Positions 39,757 to 48,765 of a stretch of 64,000 nt of DNA are shown piece by piece. A program made the translations under genes and the position numbers. The notes beneath the pieces were generated by a model. That model did no database searches and had not been told where the DNA came from. It saw only the letters and a program-made list of their open reading frames with translations. The stretch spans positions 62,001 to 126,000 of the forward strand of contig JAHBYU010000005.1 in assembly GCA_019635775.1 (NCBI GenBank). Reading direction: 5' to 3'. Origin of the DNA: Rhizobiaceae bacterium. GTDB taxonomy: Bacteria > Pseudomonadota > Alphaproteobacteria > Rhizobiales > Rhizobiaceae. Every line of letters begins with the position of its first letter. The stretch's first letter is position 1.

Positions 39757-40653
39757 TCAGGGAACGATGAGCGTTCCCGCGCCATGTTCGGTGAACAGTT
39801 CCAGAAGCACCGCATGCGCCGTCTTCCCGTTGAGGATGACGACACCTTCGACCCCGCGCTCGATTGCTTCGATACACGTCTCCACTTTGGGAATCATTCC
39901 GCCGGAGATCGTTCCGTCAGCGATAAGCTCCCTTGCCTGTCCCACCGTCAGTTCGTCTAGGAGCTTCTTGTCCCGGTTCAGCACACCGGGAACATCGGTG
40001 AGGAAGAGCAGGCGGGAGGCCTTCACCGCACCGGCTATCGCGCCTGCAAAGGTGTCGGCATTGATGTTGTAGGTGTGTCCATCCCGGCCAGGAGCGACGG
40101 GAGCGAGAACCGGGATCATCTCGGAGCGTGCCAGCAGATCGAGCAGCGTCCGGTCCACCTCGATAGGCTCGCCGACGAAACCGAGGTCGAGTACACGCTC
40201 GATGTTGGAATCCGGATCGCGATATTTCTTCGTGGCCTTTTCGGCGAAGACCATGTTGCCGTCCTTGCCGCACAGGCCGATCGCCCATTCTCCCTCGGCG
40301 TTGATCAGCGCCACAATTTCCTTGTTGATCGAACCTGCGAGCACCATCTCGACGATTTCGACTGTCTTCTGGTCGGTGACGCGCAGTCCGCCCTCGAATT
40401 TGGATTCGATGCCCATCCGGTTCAGCATCGCGCCGATCTGGGGACCACCGCCATGCACGACGATCGGATTGACGCCGGACTGTTTGAGCAGTGCGATATC
40501 GCGCGCGAATGCGCGGCCGAGTTCGATGTCGCCCATTGCGTGGCCGCCATATTTGACGACGACCGTCTTGTTCTCGTAGCGCTGCATGTAGGGCAGCGCC
40601 CTGGAAAGCAGCGCTGCCTGCATCTCGGCGGTGCTGGCCTGGTCGGTCGACAT
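39757..40653 (-). CDS. argB: Acetylglutamate kinase
   Basis: A 298-residue cytoplasmic enzyme that phosphorylates N-acetyl-L-glutamate in the second step of arginine synthesis. The N-terminal [10 protein letters not shown] and the [12 protein letters not shown] loop bind ATP and substrate. The later blocks [30 protein letters not shown] and [10 protein letters not shown] are those of arginine-feedback-inhibited enzymes. GAGGAAATC precedes the ATG. It follows engB by 70 bases, the usual pair order in Hyphomicrobiales. Confidence 0.96.
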   Translation of the reverse strand: MSTDQASTAEMQAALLSRALPYMQRYENKTVVVKYGGHAMGDIELGRAFARDIALLKQSGVNPIVVHGGGPQIGAMLNRMGIESKFEGGLRVTDQKTVEIVEMVLAGSINKEIVALINAEGEWAIGLCGKDGNMVFAEKATKKYRDPDSNIERVLDLGFVGEPIEVDRTLLDLLARSEMIPVLAPVAPGRDGHTYNINADTFAGAIAGAVKASRLLFLTDVPGVLNRDKKLLDELTVGQARELIADGTISGGMIPKVETCIEAIERGVEGVVILNGKTAHAVLLELFTEHGAGTLIVP

Positions 40654-40723
40654 GATTTCCTCGGGTGGTTTGCGGGATGCTGGGTCTTAGCGGGAAACGC
40701 CTTATCGGGCAATTGGTTCGATG

Positions 40724-41383
40724 TCAGCCGCCGTTCGCGGCGAATACGATTGCGGCGCGAAGGTCGTCGATACCCTCGTTCTTTTCGGAGGAGGTCGCGA
40801 GCACTTCCGGAAACGCCGCTGGCCGCTTGCGGATCTTTTCCATCGTCTCTGCAATAAGCCTGGGCACGCCGGCAGTCTTGATCTTGTCCGTCTTGGTCAG
40901 AACGAGCTGATAGGAAACGGCAGCCTTGTCGAGCAATTTGAAGACATCCTCGTCGTTCTTCTTGATGCCGTGACGGGAGTCGATCAGGACATAGACGCGC
41001 TTCAACGTTACCCGACCCTGGAGATAGTCGAAGATCAGCCTTGTCCACTCATCCACCTTCTCCTTAGGCGCGCTCGCATAGCCGTATCCCGGCATGTCCA
41101 CCATCGCCATCGGTGGCAGGTCACCGGGTTGTCCAGAATATCCGTCCGGGACAAAGTAGTTGAGTTCCTGCGTGCGCCCGGGCGTGTTGGACGTTCTCGC
41201 CAGCCCATTCTGGGAAACGAGCGCGTTGATGAGTGATGACTTCCCAACGTTGGACCGCCCGGCGAACGCGATTTCCGGTGGGCCCTCGGGTGGCAGGAAT
41301 TTCATTGCCGGTACCCCCCGGATGAAAACCCAGGGCGAATTGAAGATCTCCATGCCGACCTTCGCGTTTGTGCTACCGTTCAA
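40724..41383 (-). CDS. engB: Ribosome biogenesis GTPase EngB (YihA/YsxC)
   Basis: A 219-residue essential GTPase that helps mature the 50S subunit. The G1 motif is [10 protein letters not shown]3 is DMPGYG and G4 is TKTD. The conserved stretch [23 protein letters not shown] precedes G1. The start is TTG at 41383, overlapping the acetyltransferase stop (TTGA), with GGAGG about 10 bases upstream. An ATG at 41353 (MEIFNSP) is the alternative. Normally yidC precedes engB in this order of bacteria; here an acetyltransferase does. Confidence 0.94.
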   Translation of the reverse strand: MNGSTNAKVGMEIFNSPWVFIRGVPAMKFLPPEGPPEIAFAGRSNVGKSSLINALVSQNGLARTSNTPGRTQELNYFVPDGYSGQPGDLPPMAMVDMPGYGYASAPKEKVDEWTRLIFDYLQGRVTLKRVYVLIDSRHGIKKNDEDVFKLLDKAAVSYQLVLTKTDKIKTAGVPRLIAETMEKIRKRPAAFPEVLATSSEKNEGIDDLRAAIVFAANGG

Positions 41384-42024
41384 ACCGCTGCCTCCAGCGC
41401 CCCCATGTCGGCGCCCCGGATGGCATTGAGGTTGCGGGCGATCTTGTCAACAGGCCAGTTCCACCACGCTGCTGCAAGCAGGCGGTCCACGGTGGGTTCG
41501 TCGAACCGCATCTTGACGATCTTCGCGGGGTTTCCGGCGACGATCGCATAGTCCGGAACGTTATGCGTCACGACTGATTTCGCGGCCACGATCGCGCCAT
41601 TGCCGATCGTCACGCCGGGAAGGATGACGGCCTCCATCCCGATCCATACGTCATTTTCGATCACGGTGTCGCCGCGCAGTTCCCGATGCCAGGTGTTCTC
41701 GTCAAAGCCTTTCTCCCAGCCATGGCCGAAGATGTTAAACGGGTATGTGGAGAATCCCGACATCGCATGGTTTGCGCCATTCATGATGAAACGGGCCCCC
41801 TCCGCGATGGCGCAGAACTTTCCGATGATCAGCCGGTCGCCGATGAAGTCGTAGTGATGCAGGACGCATTTGGTCTGGAAAAGATCAGGCCCTTCGGGAT
41901 CGTCGTAATATGTGTAGTCACCGATCACGATGTTCGGGGCTGTCACAAGCGGCTTCAGGAAACCGACCCTGGGATGCATCGGAATCGGATGCTTGATTTC
42001 CGGTTTGGGTCCCGTTTCGTCCAT
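41380..42024 (-). CDS. Hexapeptide-repeat O-acetyltransferase (Vat/CatB-like)
   Basis: A 214-residue left-handed beta-helix acetyltransferase. It has the xenobiotic-acetyltransferase layout: [42 protein letters not shown] (the catalytic His region) and a C-terminal hexapeptide stretch [43 protein letters not shown]. Members acetylate streptogramin or chloramphenicol, but environmental copies often act on sugars or phosphonates. It lies 91 bases after the phosphonate/phosphate permease and may belong to that operon. Confidence 0.9.
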   Translation of the reverse strand: MDETGPKPEIKHPIPMHPRVGFLKPLVTAPNIVIGDYTYYDDPEGPDLFQTKCVLHHYDFIGDRLIIGKFCAIAEGARFIMNGANHAMSGFSTYPFNIFGHGWEKGFDENTWHRELRGDTVIENDVWIGMEAVILPGVTIGNGAIVAAKSVVTHNVPDYAIVAGNPAKIVKMRFDEPTVDRLLAAAWWNWPVDKIARNLNAIRGADMGALEAAV

Positions 42025-42115
42025 GACGTTCTCTCCATCAATGCGCGACGGAACTATAGCGCCCGAAACGTCGTCGGAAAACTTGGCTGCTGATACTCGC
42101 GGCCGCCGGTCCGCC

Positions 42116-43471
42116 TCAGTGCACTGCGTTGGACGCGGAGCGCCCTATCAGCTTGCCCCGGAGCCATCCGGACAGGATATCCATCATGGAAACCATCAAG
42201 AGCGTGAGCACGATGTAGTACGTCACTTCTTCCCAGTCCTTCTGGGTCTGGATTGCCTGGGTGAGCAGGAGGCCGATGCCGCCCCCCACGACGGCTCCGA
42301 TGACGGTCGCACTGCGCGTGTTTGATTCCAGGTAGTACAGGACCTGGCTGACGATCACCGGCGCAACCTGCGGGATCACCCCGAAGCGCACACGCTGCAA
42401 GCCACCTGCACCCGTGGAGCGCAAGCCGTCGATCTGCTTGCGGTCCACATTCTCGATAGCCTCCGAGAACAGCTTGCCGAACGTGCCGGTATCGGTCAGC
42501 AGTATGGCAAGCGACCCTGTAAGCGGCCCCGGCCCGAAGGCGCGCGACAGCACAATTGTCCAGATCAGGCCGTCGACCCCGCGCAGGAAGTCGAAAAGGC
42601 GGCGGGTTCCGAAACGGATGACGCGGCTCGGCGTGAAGTTGTGGGCGGCGGCGAAGCCGAGGGGGAAGGCGGCCAGCGCCGCCCCCATCGTTCCGAGAAA
42701 GGCCATCAGAATCGTCTCGAAAATCGCCCAGGCGACGTCGCCGTGCCGCCACATGGCATTGTTCCAGAAGTCGGAGAGCATTGCCCAGAGATTGCTCTGT
42801 CCCGGCCTGATGCGTTCGGCTGATACAGCGAGGGACGCGAGTTCGGACCATGATTTGGCGTGGAACGGGCTGTCCAGCGTGAAGAAGAAGAGCTCCCAGC
42901 CGGCGAAGTAGCGAAAGACCTCGGCCCGATTGCGGGTCACCGAAAGGCGTCCTTCCGGCCGCGTCACGGACACGCGCGTTGGCGACGCATTGATCCATTC
43001 CGGCAGAGGCTCGACAGGCGAGCGCACGATTATCCCGTCGTCGCTGTGAACGATCTCCAGCAGGCCGAAATCCGGTATGTCGAAACGCACCGCATCGGGA
43101 TCGAAGCGCGCCGTGGCGGCGTTGTCGAGGTCGACGACGGTGGAGTCGCCTTCGGTTCGCACCCAGCTGGGCCAGGCTTCGGCAGGATAGGTGCCTTTGT
43201 TTTCTCCTTCGATCGCAACCGTCACCTGGCCGATCCGTTCGTGGCGCGTGACATGCACCTTGTGGCTGTAGGCGTCAGCCAGCAGGATCTTTGCGTTGTC
43301 CATGCGGGCACGCGCGGCGAGGCCGTGAATGTCGAAGGAAAGGAACACGTAGATTAGGTAGGCAAGTATGAATGCAGGCACGCCAAAAGAGATGAGCCTT
43401 TTGCGCGCGAACAGGCGGCCGATCTCGCGGCGTCTGGCCGATGGATCGAAAGCAGTCTGCACCATCGCCAT
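42116..43471 (-). CDS. Phosphonate/phosphate ABC permease 2 (PhnE/PhoT-like)
   Basis: A 451-residue inner-membrane permease, much longer than the 285-residue partner upstream. About 200 N-terminal residues after the first membrane segment form a periplasmic domain (EGENKGTYPAEAWPSWVRTEG to VSVTRPEGRLSVTR), followed by the PhnE core (FETILMAFLGTMGAALAAFP) and its motif GLRSTGAGGLQRVRFGVIPQVAP. This large permease is the PhoT form of the rhizobial PhoCDET system. It starts at the one-base overlap with the first permease. Confidence 0.9.
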   Translation of the reverse strand: MAMVQTAFDPSARRREIGRLFARKRLISFGVPAFILAYLIYVFLSFDIHGLAARARMDNAKILLADAYSHKVHVTRHERIGQVTVAIEGENKGTYPAEAWPSWVRTEGDSTVVDLDNAATARFDPDAVRFDIPDFGLLEIVHSDDGIIVRSPVEPLPEWINASPTRVSVTRPEGRLSVTRNRAEVFRYFAGWELFFFTLDSPFHAKSWSELASLAVSAERIRPGQSNLWAMLSDFWNNAMWRHGDVAWAIFETILMAFLGTMGAALAAFPLGFAAAHNFTPSRVIRFGTRRLFDFLRGVDGLIWTIVLSRAFGPGPLTGSLAILLTDTGTFGKLFSEAIENVDRKQIDGLRSTGAGGLQRVRFGVIPQVAPVIVSQVLYYLESNTRSATVIGAVVGGGIGLLLTQAIQTQKDWEEVTYYIVLTLLMVSMMDILSGWLRGKLIGRSASNAVH

Positions 43472-44328
43472 CAGTGCGCTCCAACGAGACGGTTTCGGTA
43501 GTAGCTCGACAGTTGGTCGATCGCCACGATGGTCAGGAAGAGAAGGATGAAGATCGCGGCTGCGGCGTCATAGCGGCCGGTTCCCCAACTGATTGCCACG
43601 CGCAGTTCCGCGCCGATACCCCCGGCGCCCACGAATCCCAGGATCGCCGAGGCGCGCACATTGATCTCGAAACGCAGCAGCGCGTAGGAAATGTAGTTGG
43701 GCGCGACCTGTGGAATGACGCCGAGCCACATGCGCTGCAGCCAGGAAGCGCCGACCGACGCCAGACCTTCAACCGGCTTGAGATCGGCATTCTCGTTGAC
43801 TTCCGAAAACAGCTTTCCAAGCGCGCCGGCACTGTGAAAGGTAATGGCTATCAGGGCCGGGACAGGACCGCCGCCCATGACGAATATCAGGACAAGAGCA
43901 ATTACGATCTCCGGCACTGCCCGCGCTACGTCCATTGCCCGGCGAAAGAACGGGATCAGACGCGGCCAGCGCGCCAGACCGCGTGTGGATAGAAGCGAAA
44001 GCACGATGGCAAGCAGCGCGCCCACAAGTGTCGACACCGCCGCGATGTTGACGGTCTCGATCAGCGCCGGCAGGTAGAGCAGCAGGTTGGCAGGCAGGTC
44101 CGCGGATTTGTCGATCGCCTCTGAGATCAGTTCTGCCGGAAAGTCGAAAATCTTGGGCAGGCCCTGCCAGAATCCTCCGGCATTGCGGGCGTCTGCTACG
44201 CTGAACCCGGCTGCCAGAACCGATACGAACAGGACTGTGATGAGCCCGGAGTACATTCGGCGTCGTCGGACCAACGCGAGATAATCCGCCTTCAAGCTGC
44301 CGAGAGCGCTCGTTGCTGGTCCTGTCAT
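43471..44328 (-). CDS. Phosphonate/phosphate ABC permease 1 (PhnE/PhoE-like)
   Basis: A 285-residue inner-membrane permease with about six segments. The core has NIAAVSTLVGALLAIVLSLL, ARAVPEIVIALVLIFVMGGG and the PhnE signature GLASVGASWLQRMWLGVIPQVAPNYISYALLRFE. It pairs with the larger permease encoded next. A hairpin lies between it and the binding-protein gene. Confidence 0.92.
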   Translation of the reverse strand: MTGPATSALGSLKADYLALVRRRRMYSGLITVLFVSVLAAGFSVADARNAGGFWQGLPKIFDFPAELISEAIDKSADLPANLLLYLPALIETVNIAAVSTLVGALLAIVLSLLSTRGLARWPRLIPFFRRAMDVARAVPEIVIALVLIFVMGGGPVPALIAITFHSAGALGKLFSEVNENADLKPVEGLASVGASWLQRMWLGVIPQVAPNYISYALLRFEINVRASAILGFVGAGGIGAELRVAISWGTGRYDAAAAIFILLFLTIVAIDQLSSYYRNRLVGAH

Positions 44329-44345
44329 AAACTGCCTCGGAAATT

Positions 44346-44368
44346 CGACGGGCCTCGAGAGCCCGTCG
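44346..44368 (-). terminator. Intercistronic hairpin between phnD-like and phnE-like genes
   Basis: A perfect 8-bp stem, CGACGGGC and GCCCGTCG, closes a 7-base loop. In the operon direction it follows the binding-protein gene. Without a U-run it is more likely to protect the upstream message from decay than to stop transcription fully. Confidence 0.55.
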
Positions 44369-44399
44369 GATTGATGCCGCGTTGCTCGGCTGGTGTTGC

Positions 44400-45305
44400 T
44401 CAGTTCGTCTGAGCTTTCCTGAGGTCGATCATGGTCTGATAGGCGTCATGCCCGATCGGTTTGAACCCGGCCGTCTCGCCAGCCGCAATGCTGTAGGTGC
44501 AGTCCTTGTCCTTTTCGTACATGCCGCCGACCAGTTCGGTCATTTTGGTCTTGACGTCGCCAGGCAGGGCCTTGCGCACCACGATCGGACCTTCCGGGAT
44601 CGGCTTCGAGCGCCAGATCTCGACGATGTCGTTCATGTCGACGATGCCGGAATCCACAGCCTTGCGCAGCGCGCCGGAGTTGTAGCCGTCTTCCCAATCA
44701 CCCTGGCCATCGGCCCAGGTCACGCCGGCATCGACGTCCTTGTTGGCAACTGCCACGATGGTCTGTTCATGGCCTCCGGTGAAGACGACTTCGCCGAAAT
44801 AGACGCCGTTGTCCATCGTGGCGCCGGTTTCCCTAGGTATTTCGATGGAGGGTATCAGATAGCCGGATGTCGAATTGGGATCGCCGAACCCAAACTTCTT
44901 TCCCTTCATGTCGGTCAGCGACTTGATACCGGAATCCTTCCGGGCAAAGCCGATTGAATAGTAAGTATAGGATCCGTCAAGGTTGGTCTTGACCAGCACC
45001 GGCTCCACCGCCTCGGGGTCGGTCAGGTAAGCCTTCGCGTAGGCCGACGCACCGAGCCAAGCCATGTCGAGCGAGCCGCCGACAAGCCCCTGAATGACGC
45101 CGTCATAGTCGGCCGGCGTGAACAGCTTGACCGGCACACCAAGCGCCTCCTCAGCATATTTTCGAAGGCATTCGTTTGAGGTGAGGCGATCCTGCGCGTT
45201 CTCTCCGCCCAGAATGCCGATACGGAACTCGGCGATCTTGTCCTCGGCAAGCGCGGGAACTGTCAGTGCGACCGACGCGACGAGTGCTGCGAGCAGTTTC
45301 TTCAT
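44400..45305 (-). CDS. phnD: Phosphonate/phosphate ABC binding protein (PhnD/PhoD-like)
   Basis: A 301-residue periplasmic binding protein. The signal MKKLLAALVASVALTVPALA is cleaved before EDKIAEFRIGILGGENAQDR. The core motifs LVGGSLDMAWLGASAYAKAYL, MKGKKFGFGDPNSTSGYLIPS and GVTWADGQG fit the PhnD family. It binds phosphonates or phosphate esters. The CTC-rich region before the start (revealing AGGAGAGAACC) is a good ribosome site. Confidence 0.93.
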   Translation of the reverse strand: MKKLLAALVASVALTVPALAEDKIAEFRIGILGGENAQDRLTSNECLRKYAEEALGVPVKLFTPADYDGVIQGLVGGSLDMAWLGASAYAKAYLTDPEAVEPVLVKTNLDGSYTYYSIGFARKDSGIKSLTDMKGKKFGFGDPNSTSGYLIPSIEIPRETGATMDNGVYFGEVVFTGGHEQTIVAVANKDVDAGVTWADGQGDWEDGYNSGALRKAVDSGIVDMNDIVEIWRSKPIPEGPIVVRKALPGDVKTKMTELVGGMYEKDKDCTYSIAAGETAGFKPIGHDAYQTMIDLRKAQTN

Positions 45306-45358
45306 GGTTCTCTCCTGGTTGGGTCTGCCATCGCGACGCGATGGGAGATGCTTCGAGA

Positions 45359-46186
45359 TCAGTTGGCGAAAGCAGGTTCGCGGACCGGAGCCGGATTGAA
45401 CAGTGGTTCGAGCGTCTCGATCGATGTCGATGTCGACGCTTCAGAGAATTTTTCCCCGGCCCCATAGATGTCGCGGGCGGCGCGGGTGGTGAGATCTTGG
45501 GGGCTGCCGTCAAACACGACGCGGCCGTCGCGCATGCCGATCACGCGGTCGCAGTAGCGCCGTGCCGTATCGAGCGTGTGCAGGTTGCAGACGATCATGC
45601 GGCCGTCCTCATCGTGGATGCGGCGCAGCGTGTCCATCACGACCTGCGCGTTCATCGGATCGAGGGACGCGATCGGTTCGTCGGCCAGGATGATGCGCGG
45701 ATCCTGCATCAGGGCGCGGGCGATCGCGACGCGCTGCTGCTGCCCGCCCGAGAGTGCCTCGACCCGTTTGGGCGCATGGTCCGCGATCCCAAGGCGGTCC
45801 AGAATGTCGATCGCTTGGTTGATGTCGGCTGTCGGGAAAAGGTTGAGCATCGTCGCGACAGTGGAGCGGCGATTGAGCGTCCCGTGCAGAACGTTCGAGA
45901 CGACGTCGAGGCGCGGGACAAGATTGAACTGCTGGAAGATCATGGCGCAATCGCGATGCCACGAACGCAGCGCTGCCCCGCGCAGTGCCGACACTTCTCT
46001 GCCGTCAAAGAGGATCGATCCTTCAGAGGGGTCGACCAGACGGTTGATCATGCGCAGCAACGTCGACTTGCCGGCGCCGGAGCGTCCGATGATCCCGACC
46101 ATCTGGCCCGAGGGGATTTCGAGCGCGACGCGGTCAACGGCGGTGTTCCTGCCGAAACGGCGCGTCACGTCGCGGATGTGCAGCAT
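45359..46186 (-). CDS. phnC: Phosphonate/phosphate ABC ATPase (PhnC/PhoC-like)
   Basis: A 275-residue ATPase. Walker [11 protein letters not shown]-loop [21 protein letters not shown], signature LSGGQQQR, Walker [12 protein letters not shown]. The [18 protein letters not shown] region is diagnostic of PhnC. First gene of the operon PhnC, PhnD, PhnE1, PhnE2 and possibly the acetyltransferase. No C-P lyase or phosphonatase genes are in the window, so it may import phosphate, phosphite or phosphonates, as PhoCDET of S. meliloti does. Confidence 0.94.
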   Translation of the reverse strand: MLHIRDVTRRFGRNTAVDRVALEIPSGQMVGIIGRSGAGKSTLLRMINRLVDPSEGSILFDGREVSALRGAALRSWHRDCAMIFQQFNLVPRLDVVSNVLHGTLNRRSTVATMLNLFPTADINQAIDILDRLGIADHAPKRVEALSGGQQQRVAIARALMQDPRIILADEPIASLDPMNAQVVMDTLRRIHDEDGRMIVCNLHTLDTARRYCDRVIGMRDGRVVFDGSPQDLTTRAARDIYGAGEKFSEASTSTSIETLEPLFNPAPVREPAFAN

Positions 46187-46263
46187 GGCGTCTTCCCTGC
46201 TCGACTGTCAGTCGCTTGGGAACATGCGGTAACGCGCCCGCATGAAGGCTGGATGTCCGTTTC

Positions 46264-46281
46264 GTGTCAGTTCCGTTACAC
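46264..46281 (-). promoter_or_regulatory. Possible PHO box upstream of the phnC-like gene
   Basis: On the minus strand GTGTAAC and CTGACAC form two 7-base units separated by four bases, about 78 bases before the gene start. This matches the PhoB site pattern CTGTCAT-N4-CTGTCAT at TGTxA and CTGxCA. It would make the importer phosphate-starvation induced. The match is partial, so the call is tentative. Confidence 0.4.
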
Positions 46282-46373
46282 TTCACAATCTCGCTATCCG
46301 GTCAGCAGGCACTTGCCGCGCCCTGAGCAGCGCCATAGCTCCGTCAGGTCGATGAATCTCGAAAGGAGTCCTC

Positions 46374-46631
46374 ATGAAAATCGCAACCCTCGTCATACCG
46401 GCCGTCCTGCTGGCCTCGCCCGCCCTGGCCGACCGCGCGCCGACTCCGGAGGAGCGTTCCGCGATCGAGGAAAAACTTCGTGCCGAAGGCTTCACGAAAT
46501 GGGAGGACATCGAACTGGAAGATGACGGCTCCGTCTGGGAAGTGGATGACGCCGTCGGCGCCGACGGACGCGAATACGACCTGGAACTTCGCGCCGGCAC
46601 GCTGGAAATCCTGGAGCGCGACCCCGACTGA
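46374..46631 (+). CDS. Small periplasmic PepSY-domain protein
   Basis: An 85-residue protein with signal peptide MKIATLVIPAVLLASPALA, then a PepSY fold: TPEERSAIEEKLRAEGFTKWEDIELEDDGSVWEVDDAVGADGREYDLELRAGTLEILERD. The acidic second half can bind metal. PepSY domains often inhibit peptidases or sit next to metal sensors. GAAAGGAGTCCTC precedes the ATG. Divergent from the PhnC-like gene. Confidence 0.85.
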   Translation: MKIATLVIPAVLLASPALADRAPTPEERSAIEEKLRAEGFTKWEDIELEDDGSVWEVDDAVGADGREYDLELRAGTLEILERDPD

Positions 46632-46691
46632 GCGATCGCAAGGCGTGCGTGGCGCTTGCTGTTTGGTCCGCACGGACCTAATTCGCAATGC

Positions 46692-47195
46692 ATGGCCAAG
46701 GAAAAGCGCCTCGTGCGCCGCGCAAAGAAGAACAAGCCGATCCGGCAGGTTGCGGCCATCCCGTACCGCCTGACGAAGAATGGCGACATGGAGGTGATGC
46801 TCGTAACCTCGCGGACCACGCACCGCTTCATCGTGCCGAAGGGCTGGCCGATGAAGTCGAAGACCGGTCGGCAGGCCGCGATGCAGGAGGCGTTCGAGGA
46901 AGCCGGTGTGACGGGCACGGTCGAGGACAAGCCGGTCGGGGCGTATGTCTACTGGAAACGGCTGTCGGACGCTTTCGTGAAGGTGAACGTGAAGGTGTTC
47001 CTCCTGAAGACGGACGACGTGCTGGCCGATTGGGAGGAGCAGGGCAGGCGGGCGCGGGCATGGCTTTCGCCGGCTGACGCCGCAACCCTGATCGACGAGC
47101 CCGAACTTGCGGCGCTGGTGCTGTCGCTGGAAGATCTCCGGCCGCAACCGCTCACGAAGGCGAAGCCGCGCAAGAAGGCCGAGCCCGCGACGTAG
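46692..47195 (+). CDS. NUDIX-family hydrolase
   Basis: A 167-residue hydrolase. The Nudix box is FIVPKGWPMKSKTGRQAAMQEAFEEAGV, with EAFEEAG matching but Lys in the place of the first Glu and Gln in the place of the Arg of the classical GX5EX7REUXEEXGU. The form GWPMK is usual for an alphaproteobacterial diphosphoinositol-phosphohydrolase-like group. A basic tail (KAKPRKKAEPAT) follows. The start at 46692 is chosen; the frame opens at 46656. It sits 60 bases after the PepSY gene. Confidence 0.87.
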   Translation: MAKEKRLVRRAKKNKPIRQVAAIPYRLTKNGDMEVMLVTSRTTHRFIVPKGWPMKSKTGRQAAMQEAFEEAGVTGTVEDKPVGAYVYWKRLSDAFVKVNVKVFLLKTDDVLADWEEQGRRARAWLSPADAATLIDEPELAALVLSLEDLRPQPLTKAKPRKKAEPAT

Positions 47196-47294
47196 CCACC
47201 CTCGCCGCCAGGCAGCCGCCGCGAGCAACATAAATTCCCTCTCGGCAGCGGACCTGCGGCGCGCTAGGATCGCACCCGAGATAGGGGGCTGGCC

Positions 47295-48239
47295 ATGCAT
47301 GCAGTGCCGATCGGACAGGCGGACGCGGCTGCAAACGCTGCCGCCCGCTCCATGACGTCCGCCTACGCGACGGCCATCTTCGGCTGGCTGCTGTCGGCGG
47401 GCGTCTACATCGCGGCCAAGTGGGTCGCGCCGGAGATGCCGCCCTGGGCGCTCTGCTTCTGGCGGCTGGCGCTCGCCTGCCTGATCCTGCTGCCGGTCGT
47501 GCACCGCCACCACGGCGCCATGCTGGACCTCCTGCGGGCACGCACGCTGGAACTGGCGATCATCGGCGCGGTGGGGCTTGCGCTCTGCCAGGGCATGATC
47601 TTTGTCGGCCTGCACTACACCGACGCCACGACGGCCGGCATCATCATGGCGCTCTGCCCGATCATGACCATCGTGCTCGCCCGTTTCATCCTCGGCGAAC
47701 CGCTCGGCCCGGCCAAGGCCCTTGGCGCGGTACTGGCGCTGGCCGGCATGCTCTGGATCGTGTCGCGCGGCGACCTGGGTGCGCTTGTGCGGCTCCAGTT
47801 CAGCGTCGGCGAATTGTGGATCGTCGGCAGCGCCTTCTGCTTCGGCCTCTACACGGTGCTGCTGCGCCGCTCGAAATTCGACATGCCCATGCTGCCGCTG
47901 CTGGTCCTCCTTCTCGGCGTCGGCGCGCTCGCCGCACTTCCCTTCTACCTCTGGGAAGTGGTGGCGGGCGAACACTCGTCGCTCGACCGCAAGGGCCTGC
48001 TGGCGCTCGCCTATGTCGCCGGGCCGGGCGGCGCGCTGATGTACTTCCTCTACAACCGCAGCGTCGGCGCGCTTGGCGCCAGCCGCGCCTCCATGCTGAT
48101 GTACCTGCAGACCGTGTTCGTCGCGATCCTCGCCTGGCTGCTGCTCGGCGAAGGCCTGCATGGCTACGACCTCGCGGGCGCGGGCTTCATCGTCGCGGGC
48201 ATTTTGCTTGTCACGCTCGCGCGTGCCAAGCCGGTCTAG
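47295..48239 (+). CDS. DMT-family (EamA) membrane transporter
   Basis: A 314-residue, about ten-TM transporter built of two EamA repeats (GWLLSAGVYIAAKWVAPEMPPWALCFWRLALACLILLP and FCFGLYTVLLRRSKFDMPML). The motif GIIMALCPIMTIVLARFILGEPLGPAKALG is in the first repeat. The start may be the ATG at 47352. It is 100 bases after the NUDIX gene on the same strand. Substrate unknown. Confidence 0.88.
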   Translation: MHAVPIGQADAAANAAARSMTSAYATAIFGWLLSAGVYIAAKWVAPEMPPWALCFWRLALACLILLPVVHRHHGAMLDLLRARTLELAIIGAVGLALCQGMIFVGLHYTDATTAGIIMALCPIMTIVLARFILGEPLGPAKALGAVLALAGMLWIVSRGDLGALVRLQFSVGELWIVGSAFCFGLYTVLLRRSKFDMPMLPLLVLLLGVGALAALPFYLWEVVAGEHSSLDRKGLLALAYVAGPGGALMYFLYNRSVGALGASRASMLMYLQTVFVAILAWLLLGEGLHGYDLAGAGFIVAGILLVTLARAKPV

Positions 48240-48246
48240 TTCTCGT

Positions 48247-48765
48247 TCAAGTTTTTTCGCTCACGGGCCGTTGCGCCGCCTGCGGCGGCTGGCCCTCCGC
48301 GTGGGCGGCCTGACCGGCCGACGCCCGGTCGGGCTTGCGGCCTGTGGCCGTTGGCCGGCGTGCTTTCTCGGGCACCGGTATTGCGAAGGTGGCGGCGATG
48401 GACTTCGCCCAGGATAAGGGGCGGTAGTCCGGCCTGGGCACGACCGCCGGGAACGTCTCCAGGTCGGGCCCGACGAGATCGTCATAGATGCCGCCCTCCG
48501 GGTCGATCCAGCCGAGCAGGCGCAGGAACTCGATATGCTCGGCGGCCGCCCGCGCGACGGAGAAGTCGGGCGAACAGCCGCGATCGATCGCGCCGTTCCA
48601 CGGCTGGTGGGCAAGCTGGCAGATGCCTGACGAGCGGCAGGCGCGCCGCCGGCAGGAGGCGGGAAGGCCGCGCGCCGTCGCGGCGGCCCTGAGCGCCACC
48701 TCGAAAAGCAGCGGCCCGAATGCGGTGCGGTATTCGCTTGCGTCGTTGTCGTCGTCGGCCGGCAT
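48247..48765 (-). CDS. Conserved hypothetical protein with a Cys cluster
   Basis: A 172-residue cytoplasmic protein of no family I recognise. It has a central cluster CRRRACRSSGICQL with three Cys, an aromatic-rich stretch GWIDPEGGIYDDLVGPDLE, and a low-complexity Pro/Gln/Arg tail. A good ribosome site (AAGAGGAGAACGGCA) precedes the ATG and supports it. It is convergent with the DMT gene 8 bases away. The spaced Cys might bind a metal; that is a guess. Confidence 0.6.
   Translation of the reverse strand: MPADDDNDASEYRTAFGPLLFEVALRAAATARGLPASCRRRACRSSGICQLAHQPWNGAIDRGCSPDFSVARAAAEHIEFLRLLGWIDPEGGIYDDLVGPDLETFPAVVPRPDYRPLSWAKSIAATFAIPVPEKARRPTATGRKPDRASAGQAAHAEGQPPQAAQRPVSEKT

Noticed and set aside
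46344-48161. A 605-codon minus-strand frame across PepSY, NUDIX and DMT genes
   Set aside because: It crosses three genes with clear domains on the other strand and is rich in Arg, Gln and His as shadows are.
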